Below, one piece after another: positions 6,844-12,190 of a stretch of 12,190 nucleotides of DNA. The stretch covers positions 1-12,190 of the forward strand of contig CANFNE010000049.1 of NCBI GenBank assembly GCA_947448105.1, read 5' to 3'. The DNA comes from Burkholderiales bacterium. Its GTDB lineage: Bacteria; Pseudomonadota; Gammaproteobacteria; Burkholderiales; Burkholderiaceae_C. Both the position numbers and the translations under genes were made by a program. Positions within the stretch are counted from its first letter, which is position 1, and every line of letters starts with the position of its first letter. The notes below the pieces were generated by a model that did not search any database, was not told where the DNA came from, and saw only the letters and a list, made by a program, of their open reading frames with translations.

Positions 6844-6849
6844 ATTGTA
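6844..6849 (-). promoter_or_regulatory. Candidate -10 element for lptA-lptB(-rpoN)
   Basis: TACAAT on the minus strand, one base from the TATAAT consensus, 35 bases upstream of the lptA ATG. No good -35 is found at 16-18 bases. A promoter here is expected because lptA is separated from dsbA by 115 bases and a hairpin. Confidence 0.35.
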
Positions 6850-6889
6850 GCCACCGAAATTGCCCCGCAGCACAGGGTTCTCGCCGGGC

Positions 6890-6915
6890 CCATGCCCCGT
6901 CTTTTGGGGCCATGG
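6890..6915 (-). terminator. Hairpin after dsbA, possible weak terminator
   Basis: On the minus strand, CCAT-G-GCCCC and GGGGC-ATGG pair around a 7-base loop AAAAGAC, with a single bulged G. It starts 9 bases after the dsbA stop. No T-run follows, so it may act as a 3' stabiliser or need Rho rather than being a true intrinsic terminator. Confidence 0.3.
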
Positions 6916-6923
6916 CGCCTGGC

Positions 6924-7595
6924 TCAGGCTTTTTTCGGTGCCTTGGCTGCCGCAGGGCGCTGGTCGGCGACCAGGGAGTCCACCACTTGCAGCGCGCGCT
7001 CCATGCTCTTGGCCAGGCTGCCGTCGGTGTAAAAGCGCCCGGCCACGCCCAGCGCGGGCACGCCTTCAACTTTGTAGGCGTTTTGCAATTGGGACGCGCG
7101 CTGGGTTTTGGTCACCACGCCAAACGAGTTGTATTCGGCCAGGAACTTGGCGCTGTCCACGCCGTTCTTGCCCATCCATTCAACAATGGCTTCACCGGTG
7201 GCGAGTTTGAGCTTGTCCAAGTGGATGGCGGCAAACACCTTGGCGTGCATTTTTTCTACCAGGCCCATGGCTTCGAGCGCGTAGTACAGGCGCTGCTGGG
7301 GCGCAAAGCTGGCGTTAAACGCGATGGGCACGCGGCGAAACGCCACGTCCTTGGGCAGTTGTTTGACCCAGGCGGCAAGCGTTGGTTCAAATGCGTTGCA
7401 GTGGGGGCAGCTGTACCAAAAGAACTCCACGACTTCGACCTTGCCCGCTGGAGCTTCCACCGAGGCAGGCGTCTCCAGCACCATGTAGTCGGTGCCAGCC
7501 ACCGGTTTTGCTGCCTGGGCGTGGGCGCCAAAGCCCGCGCTCAGCGCAGTGAGGGCGACCAGGGCTTGTGAAAATTCACGGCGTTGCAGTGTCAT
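6924..7595 (-). CDS. dsbA: DsbA-family thiol:disulfide interchange protein
   Basis: DsbA introduces disulfide bonds into proteins in the periplasm and is re-oxidised by DsbB. The 223-residue precursor has a signal peptide with a twin arginine near the start (QRREFSQALVALTAL), cleaved probably after AHA or AQA around residues 26-28. The thioredoxin-fold active site is C63-P-H-C66 within EFFWYSCPHCNAFEP, the classic DsbA motif, and the cis-proline is P180 in EGVPALGV. The alpha-helical insertion lies between. The C-terminus is a short Ala/Lys tail. The ATG at 7595 has GGAG 7 bases upstream. It is third in an argS–SPOR–dsbA train, 47 bases after the SPOR gene, an order I associate with Comamonadaceae. 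The RR motif is not followed by a full Tat consensus, so Sec export is as likely. Confidence 0.94.
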   Translation of the reverse strand: MTLQRREFSQALVALTALSAGFGAHAQAAKPVAGTDYMVLETPASVEAPAGKVEVVEFFWYSCPHCNAFEPTLAAWVKQLPKDVAFRRVPIAFNASFAPQQRLYYALEAMGLVEKMHAKVFAAIHLDKLKLATGEAIVEWMGKNGVDSAKFLAEYNSFGVVTKTQRASQLQNAYKVEGVPALGVAGRFYTDGSLAKSMERALQVVDSLVADQRPAAAKAPKKA

Positions 7596-7642
7596 ACCAA
7601 CTCCAAAAAATGGACCAAAACAAACGGGGGAAACGAGGCGCC

Positions 7643-8281
7643 TTAGCGCTGAACCTTGACCAAGGCGGTTTCGTTGCCGGCCTTGTCGAGCTTGTCTTTG
7701 GCGCGCTCGGCGTCCTCGACCTTTTCAAACGGGCCCACCCGCACCCGAAACAAGGGGCGTCCGCCCTGTTCGCGCTCCGTCACTTTGGCATCCACCCCGG
7801 TCAGGGCGAGCTTGGCGCGTTGGGCCTGGGCGTCTTCGGGGGTGCGAAAGGCGCCCACTTGCACGTAAAAAGCGATTTGGGGCGCCTCGGCCGCGCCACT
7901 CTTGGCCTTGGCCAAGGCGCCGAGTGGGTCGGCGCTGGCAGCGGCCTTGTCTTCGGCCTTGGGCGCGGCTTGCGGTGCGCTCGCCGGGGTGGGTGCTGTG
8001 GCCACCGGGGGTGTGCTGCTCAGGGGCGGCGGCGCATCCGCTGCGGGTGCTTCGGGCGCCGGTGCTTTGGCCGCCGGTTTGCCTGACAACAGGGCATTGG
8101 GGTCCCAGTCTTTGTTTTTCTTGGATTCGGCCTCGTTTTGGTCGGCGCCGCGGGTCTGGCCCTTGTTCATAAAGGGCAGCGGCACTTTGGTGACGTAGAC
8201 CGCCACACCCAGCGCGATGCCCAAGCCCACCAGCAGGCCCAAAATAAAGCCCAAAATTGTGCCGCCGCGCTGACTTTTCAT
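7643..8281 (-). CDS. SPOR-domain inner-membrane protein (FtsN-like architecture)
   Basis: SPOR domains bind denuded glycan strands of septal peptidoglycan, so proteins like this one usually act at the division site. The 212-residue protein has a short cytoplasmic start (MKSQRGG), one membrane segment at about 8-30 rich in spaced glycines (G11, G15, G19, G21, G25), a Pro/Ala-rich periplasmic linker (about 60-130) and a C-terminal SPOR domain at 136-212 beginning IAFYVQVGAF and containing FRVRVGPF. The architecture is that of FtsN, but the essential FtsN segment cannot be identified by eye, so I do not assign ftsN. It lies 19 bases after argS, with AGGGG about 10 bases before the ATG, and before dsbA; the three are probably one operon. 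Confidence 0.9.
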   Translation of the reverse strand: MKSQRGGTILGFILGLLVGLGIALGVAVYVTKVPLPFMNKGQTRGADQNEAESKKNKDWDPNALLSGKPAAKAPAPEAPAADAPPPLSSTPPVATAPTPASAPQAAPKAEDKAAASADPLGALAKAKSGAAEAPQIAFYVQVGAFRTPEDAQAQRAKLALTGVDAKVTEREQGGRPLFRVRVGPFEKVEDAERAKDKLDKAGNETALVKVQR

Positions 8282-8300
8282 TGTGTGCTACCCCTGTGAA

Positions 8301-9986
8301 TTACATTTTTCGCGGTGCGCTCACGCCCAGCACCGCCAGGCCATTGTGCAACACCTGCGCCGTGGCTGCCACCAGCGCCAGGCGCGCCAGTTTGACCGCC
8401 TCGTCGTCCACCAAAATGCGCTCGGCGTCGTAGTAGCTGTGGTAGCAGGCGGCGAGTTCGCGCAGGTAAAAGGTGACGTCGTGGGGCGCAAATCCCTCGG
8501 CTGCTGCGGTCAGCATTTCGGGGTATTTGGCCAGCAGCAGCATCAGGGCCTGGGCTTGGGGGCTGGTCAGTGCGGACAAGTCCACGCCCGCCAGACTGGC
8601 CTCATTCCCGCCCCAGGCGGCCAGCACCGAGCAGATGCGTGCGTGGGCGTATTGCACGTAGTAGACCGGGTTGTCGTTGTTCTTGGCCACGGCCAGGTCC
8701 ACGTCAAAGGTGTATTCGGTATCGGGCTTGCGGCTGAGCAAGAAAAAGCGCACCGCGTCTTTGCTGGTCCATTCCACCAGGTCGCGCAGGGTGACGTAAC
8801 TGCCCGCGCGCTTGGAGATTTTGACCTCGGCCCCGCCGCGCATGACGCGCACCATGGTGTGCAGCACGTAGTCCGGGTAGCCCACTGGAATGTCCAGGTC
8901 GAGAAACGCAGACGCCGCCTGCAGCCCGGCGCGCACCCGGGCAATCGTGCCGTGGTGGTCCGTGCCCTGGATGTTGACCACCTTGGTAAAGCCGCGCTCC
9001 CATTTGGCCAGGTGGTAGGCCACGTCGGGCACGAAGTAGGTAAAGCTGCCGTCGCTTTTCTTCATGACCCGGTCTTTGTCGTCGCCGTAGTCGGTGGAGC
9101 GCAGCCACAGCGCGCCGTCTTTCTCAAAGGTTTTGCCGGCCGCCACCAGCGCAGCGACGGCAGCGTCCACCCGGCCGCTGGTGTAGAGGCTGCTCTCTAA
9201 ATAGTAGTTGTCGAACTTCAGGGCAAAGGCCTGCAAGTCCAGGTCTTGTTCGCGGCGCAAATAGGCCACGGCAAATTCGCGCATGCCTTCCAAGTCGTTC
9301 ACATCGCCGCTGGCCGTAAAACTGCGGTCGTCGGCGGCCACGGTTTTGCCTGCCAGAAAGTCGGCGGCAATCTCAGCGATGTAGTCACCCGCGTACGAGG
9401 CTTCGGGCCAAAGCGCGTCGCCGGGCTTGACGCCTTGGGCGCGCAATTGCGTGCTCGTGGCCAGGGTGTTAATTTGCACGCCGGCGTCGTTGTAATAAAA
9501 CTCGCGGTACACATTCCAGCCCTGGCTGGCGTACAGATTGCAAATGGCGTCGCCCAGCGCCGCCTGGCGGGCGTGGCCCACGTGCAGCGGGCCGGTCGGG
9601 TTGGCCGAGACAAATTCCACCAGCAGGCGCTGGTCCTTGGGCGCTTGCTGGCCAAAAGTGCTGCCTGCGGCCAGCACTTCGCGCAGCACTTGCTGTTTGG
9701 CAGCAGGTTTGAGGCGGATATTGATAAAGCCCGGTCCGGCGATCTCTAGCGCGTCCACCCATTGCGCGAACGCGGGCTGCGCCAGCATGGCAGCAATCAA
9801 TTGTTCGGCCACCTGGCGGGGGTTGCGCTGCAGCGGTTTGGCCAGTTGCATGGCGGCAGTGGTGGCAAAGTCGCCGTGGGCGGCCACTTTGGGCGACTCC
9901 AGCGCGGCTTTGGCGCCAGCGCCGGGCATCAGGGTTTCTAGGGCAGCGGCCAGCGCTTGCAGGAGTTCGGTTTTGACAAGAAGCAT
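8301..9986 (-). CDS. argS: Arginyl-tRNA synthetase
   Basis: ArgRS is a class I enzyme that charges tRNA-Arg with arginine in the cytoplasm. The 561-residue protein has the N-terminal tRNA-binding (Add-1) domain (about 1-110), the HIGH-class motif as HVGH at 135-138 within SANPTGPLHVGHARQAALGD, the diverged KMSKS equivalent KISKR at 389-393, and the DALR anticodon-binding domain from about 445 (QYAHARICSVL) to the conserved end LGVSAPRKM. Length and motifs fit the family. The ATG at 9986 is chosen because family members begin M-L-x-V-K-x-E-L; the frame is open to 10079 but that extension is not conserved in character. There is no good Shine-Dalgarno. It heads the argS–SPOR–dsbA train and diverges from the psiF-like gene across 191 bases. 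Confidence 0.97.
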   Translation of the reverse strand: MLLVKTELLQALAAALETLMPGAGAKAALESPKVAAHGDFATTAAMQLAKPLQRNPRQVAEQLIAAMLAQPAFAQWVDALEIAGPGFINIRLKPAAKQQVLREVLAAGSTFGQQAPKDQRLLVEFVSANPTGPLHVGHARQAALGDAICNLYASQGWNVYREFYYNDAGVQINTLATSTQLRAQGVKPGDALWPEASYAGDYIAEIAADFLAGKTVAADDRSFTASGDVNDLEGMREFAVAYLRREQDLDLQAFALKFDNYYLESSLYTSGRVDAAVAALVAAGKTFEKDGALWLRSTDYGDDKDRVMKKSDGSFTYFVPDVAYHLAKWERGFTKVVNIQGTDHHGTIARVRAGLQAASAFLDLDIPVGYPDYVLHTMVRVMRGGAEVKISKRAGSYVTLRDLVEWTSKDAVRFFLLSRKPDTEYTFDVDLAVAKNNDNPVYYVQYAHARICSVLAAWGGNEASLAGVDLSALTSPQAQALMLLLAKYPEMLTAAAEGFAPHDVTFYLRELAACYHSYYDAERILVDDEAVKLARLALVAATAQVLHNGLAVLGVSAPRKM

Positions 9987-10177
9987 AGCCCGCGATTTTA
10001 CGGCGCCCCACTCTGCGGCCCGTGTCTGGCCCCTGTCTGACCTGTGTCCGTCGTGCGTCCGGTGCGTGCGCCGGATCACTTCTGCGCGTTGTATGCTGGA
10101 GCCTGCGTGGCAGAACGGGTCTGCACGCAGTCTGTCGGCAGCGACCGACGCTTCACTTTTACACCACGGGAGTTTGT

Positions 10178-10495
10178 ATGAAACGCATTTTTGTATTGAT
10201 CGCTTTGGGGCTTGGTTTCGCGTTGTCGATGGGGAGCGCCCAGGCGGCCACCGACCAGCAAAACAAGATGGGCACCTGCAATGCCGATGCCAAAACCAAA
10301 GAACTCAAAGGCGACGAGCGCAAGAAGTTCATGAGCGAATGCCTGAGCGCCAAGCCCGCCGCCGCTGCCTCCGCGCCTGAGACTGGCACCGCGCAGCAAA
10401 ACAAGATGAAGACCTGCAACGCCGACGCCAAGACCAAAGATCTCAAGGGCGATGAGCGCAAGAAGTTCATGAGCGAGTGCCTGAAGGCCAAATAA
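10178..10495 (+). CDS. psiF: PsiF-repeat family periplasmic protein
   Basis: Small exported protein of the PsiF-repeat family, named after the E. coli phosphate-starvation-inducible gene psiF; the molecular function is unknown. The 105-residue precursor has a signal peptide (1-23, ending SAQA) and two 33-residue repeats, 27-59 and 73-105, each starting QQNKM and containing TCNADAKTK and GDERKKFMSECL. Each repeat has two cysteines (C34/C55 and C80/C101), suggesting paired disulfides in the periplasm. A short Ala/Pro linker joins them. The ATG at 10178 has GGGAG 5 bases upstream; longer open frame upstream lacks a signal peptide. It diverges from argS and is followed by a strong intrinsic terminator, so it is likely transcribed alone. 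Phosphate control is not shown by the sequence. Confidence 0.88.
   Translation: MKRIFVLIALGLGFALSMGSAQAATDQQNKMGTCNADAKTKELKGDERKKFMSECLSAKPAAAASAPETGTAQQNKMKTCNADAKTKDLKGDERKKFMSECLKAK
10256..10492 (+). repeat. Internal tandem duplication in the PsiF-repeat gene
   Basis: Two 99-base units, 10256-10354 and 10394-10492, match at 86 of 99 bases by my count. Thirty of 33 codons keep the same amino acid (seven codon changes are silent; G32/K78, E42/D88 and S57/K103 differ). The excess of silent change points to an older duplication held under selection. Confidence 0.85.
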
Positions 10496-10512
10496 GCAAG
10501 CACACGCGCTCA

Positions 10513-10548
10513 AGCGCCGCCGGGCTGCGTGCCCCGGTGGCGCTGTTT
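10513..10548 (+). terminator. Rho-independent terminator of the PsiF-repeat gene
   Basis: A 12-bp stem, AGCGCCGCCGGG with CCCGGTGGCGCT (one G-T wobble), around an 8-base loop, is followed by GTTTT. It lies 17 bases after the stop codon and separates this gene from the SDR gene downstream. Confidence 0.85.
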
Positions 10549-10621
10549 TGCAGCACGCGCCCTTGGCGGCCCGCCCGCTTCCTTAGTGACCGTGGCTGCA
10601 CCAGGCCAGAAAGCCCTTTCC

Positions 10622-11413
10622 ATGAAAAAAACCATCCTGATTACCGGCGCGGGCACCGGCATTGGCCGCGACGCTGCCTTTGCCCTGGCCTTGCGTGGTC
10701 ACCGCGTGCTGGCCACCACCTTCAGCATGGCGCAGGCCGACGAATTGCGTGCCGAGGCCGCCCGCCGCAATGTGGTGCTGGAGGTGCACAAGCTCGACAT
10801 CACCGACGCCCTTGATCGCGCGCAAGTGCTGGACTGGCCGGTGGACGTGCTGATCAACAACGCCGGCATGGGCGAGTCGGGTTCGCTGGCCGAGGTGGAC
10901 ATGGAACGCATTCGCCGGGTGTTTGAGATCAATGTGTTTGCCACCCTGGCGCTCACGCAGTTGGCGCTGCGCGGCATGATTGCGCGTGGGCGCGGCACGG
11001 TGCTGTTTGTCAGCTCGATTGCCGGGCGCTTGCCCATGCCGTTTTTGATGCCGTATTCGATGACCAAGTTTGCGCTGTCCGCTGCCGCTGCTGGTCTGCG
11101 CGAAGAAATGGACCAGCTCGGCAAAGGCGTGCAGGTGGCGGTGATCGAGCCCGGCGCCATCCACACCGGCTTTAACCAGCAGATGAGCGACAGCAAATAC
11201 GCCTGGATGGACGAGAAGTCTTACTTCTATGGCCAGGTGGCTGCCATGAAGGCCAAGGAGAAGCGCACCTTCGCATTTTTGGAAGCGCGCAGCACCGACT
11301 CCATCGTGGCCAAAATCGTGCAGGCCAGCGAGGCGGCGCGGCCCCGGCTGCGTTACGTGGCGCCGTGGGCCCAGGGCGTGATGGTGCGGCTGGCGCGGAT
11401 CTTTGGCGTTTAA
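10622..11413 (+). CDS. Short-chain dehydrogenase/reductase (SDR), substrate unknown
   Basis: Classical SDR oxidoreductase of 263 residues with a Rossmann fold. The cofactor motif TGAGTGIG is at 8-15, followed by LDIT at 58-61 and NNAG at 79-82. The catalytic set is complete: N104, S132 (VSSIAG), Y145 and K149 (YSMTK). The PG motif EPGAIHTGF follows the active site. The residues after beta-2 (ATTFSMAQADELR) do not settle NAD versus NADP preference. The ATG at 10622 begins MKKTILITGAG as expected; upstream ribosome binding is weak and the frame is open to 10529 without family-like sequence. It stands alone: a terminator precedes it and it converges on ubiA with a 21-base gap. Substrate and pathway cannot be assigned from neighbours. 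Confidence 0.9.
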   Translation: MKKTILITGAGTGIGRDAAFALALRGHRVLATTFSMAQADELRAEAARRNVVLEVHKLDITDALDRAQVLDWPVDVLINNAGMGESGSLAEVDMERIRRVFEINVFATLALTQLALRGMIARGRGTVLFVSSIAGRLPMPFLMPYSMTKFALSAAAAGLREEMDQLGKGVQVAVIEPGAIHTGFNQQMSDSKYAWMDEKSYFYGQVAAMKAKEKRTFAFLEARSTDSIVAKIVQASEAARPRLRYVAPWAQGVMVRLARIFGV

Positions 11414-11434
11414 GGCGCTTATTCCGGCGCTGGC

Positions 11435-12190
11435 TTAGACGCTCAGCGCAATCCCTGCAAACACCGCAAAGCCAACCCAGTGGTTGAGCCGAAAGGCTTT
11501 GAAGCAGCCGTCCCGGCTGCGGTCGCGGATCAGGCCAAAGTGCCATAGCGCCTGCGCCGCCGCCGCCGCCAGCCCGACCATCCAGTAGTTGTTCAGGGCT
11601 GAGACGGACAGCACCGCACCCCACACCGCCAGATACGCGGCATAAAAGCCCATGATGGCGGCTACGTCCCAGCGCCCGAGCGTGATGGCCGAGGTTTTGA
11701 TGCCGATGCGCAAGTCGTCCTCGCGGTCCACCATGGCGTATTCGGTGTCGTAGGCCAGCACCCAAAACAAATTGCCCAACAGCAGCAGCCACGCCAGCGG
11801 AGGCACCGCGCCGGTGACCGCTGCAAACGCCATCGGAATGCCAAAACTGAAAGCCACGCCCAGCACCGCCTGCGGCATGGCGACCACGCGCTTGGCGTAC
11901 GGATACACCACCGCCACCGCCAGCGCAGCAAACGACCAGGCGATGGTGGCGGCGTTGGTGGTGAGCACCAGCGCAAACGCAAGCAGCGCCAACACGGCGC
12001 CCACCAAGAGCGCCTCGCGCACCGACACCCGTCCGCTGGTTACCGGCCGCTCGGCGGTGCGCTGCACATGGCGGTCAAACGCGCGGTCGGCCACGTCGTT
12101 AATGCAGCAGCCCGCGCTGCGCATCAGCACCGTACCCAGCGTAAACACCAGCAACAAATGCCAGCCCGGAAAGCCCCCTGCCGCCAGCCA
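11435..12190 (-). CDS. ubiA: 4-hydroxybenzoate polyprenyltransferase UbiA (N-terminus off right edge)
   Basis: UbiA is an integral membrane prenyltransferase that attaches the polyprenyl tail to 4-hydroxybenzoate in ubiquinone synthesis. The last 251 residues are visible; about 40 N-terminal residues lie outside the window. Reading from the edge (WLAAGGFPGWHLLLVF), the first Asp-rich motif is NDVADRAFDRHVQRTAERPV, which binds the Mg-diphosphate, and the second is YDTEYAMVDREDD. Several hydrophobic segments fit the usual nine-helix fold, and the C-terminus ends HWVGFAVFAGIALSV. The motifs distinguish UbiA from MenA and from haem O synthase (CyoE/CtaB) well enough for a firm call. The frame is uninterrupted to the edge; the apparent TTG start at 12157 is only internal. 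It converges on the SDR gene. Confidence 0.96.
   Translation of the reverse strand, partial: WLAAGGFPGWHLLLVFTLGTVLMRSAGCCINDVADRAFDRHVQRTAERPVTSGRVSVREALLVGAVLALLAFALVLTTNAATIAWSFAALAVAVVYPYAKRVVAMPQAVLGVAFSFGIPMAFAAVTGAVPPLAWLLLLGNLFWVLAYDTEYAMVDREDDLRIGIKTSAITLGRWDVAAIMGFYAAYLAVWGAVLSVSALNNYWMVGLAAAAAQALWHFGLIRDRSRDGCFKAFRLNHWVGFAVFAGIALSV

Noticed and set aside
7643..8281. Assigning the SPOR protein as FtsN itself
   Set aside because: The architecture matches, but the essential FtsN segment cannot be recognised by eye and many SPOR proteins share this layout.
8283..9200. A 305-codon plus-strand open frame
   Set aside because: Antisense to argS, whose conserved C-terminal domain and KISKR motif are on the minus strand.

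Overview
The window is a GC-rich, gene-dense chromosomal segment of a betaproteobacterium. It most likely comes from Burkholderiales, family Comamonadaceae. That placement rests on the flavour of the UvrA, RpoN, ArgS and LptA proteins, on the argS–SPOR–dsbA gene order, and on a G-rich structured intergenic repeat of the kind I remember from that family. It is inference from memory, not a database match. Ten genes are read here: eight complete housekeeping or envelope genes, one PIN-domain gene and one SDR gene are complete or nearly so, and uvrA (left edge) and ubiA (right edge) are cut by the window. I see no tRNA, rRNA, insertion sequence, phage gene or CRISPR array, and no gene-free stretch longer than about 210 bases.

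Layout from left to right. The 5' part of uvrA runs leftward and diverges from ssb, which runs rightward, across a 211-base intergenic region with a palindrome and a promoter-like -10 but no visible LexA box. ssb converges on a leftward train transcribed in the order lptA, lptB, rpoN, rlmL, PIN-domain gene. lptA and lptB overlap by an ATGA. lptB and rpoN are separated by 199 bases holding two tandem copies of a strongly foldable repeat of about 75 bases. rpoN and rlmL are 10 bases apart with a ribosome binding site right after the rpoN stop. The PIN gene lies on the 3' end of rlmL. Upstream of lptA is a second leftward train, argS, a SPOR-domain membrane protein, then dsbA. Divergent from argS is a rightward PsiF-repeat gene with a good intrinsic terminator, then a rightward SDR oxidoreductase that converges on the leftward ubiA.

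Functional themes are DNA repair and replication (uvrA, ssb), lipopolysaccharide export (lptA, lptB), sigma-54 transcription (rpoN), 23S rRNA methylation (rlmL), translation (argS), periplasmic folding and cell-envelope biology (dsbA, SPOR protein, PsiF-repeat protein) and ubiquinone synthesis (ubiA). No new multi-gene system is evident. The points most worth checking are the duplicated structured element between lptB and rpoN, a perfect 9-bp inverted repeat against the lptA start codon, lptA lying next to dsbA rather than lptC, and the PIN gene overlapping rlmL without an obvious antitoxin.
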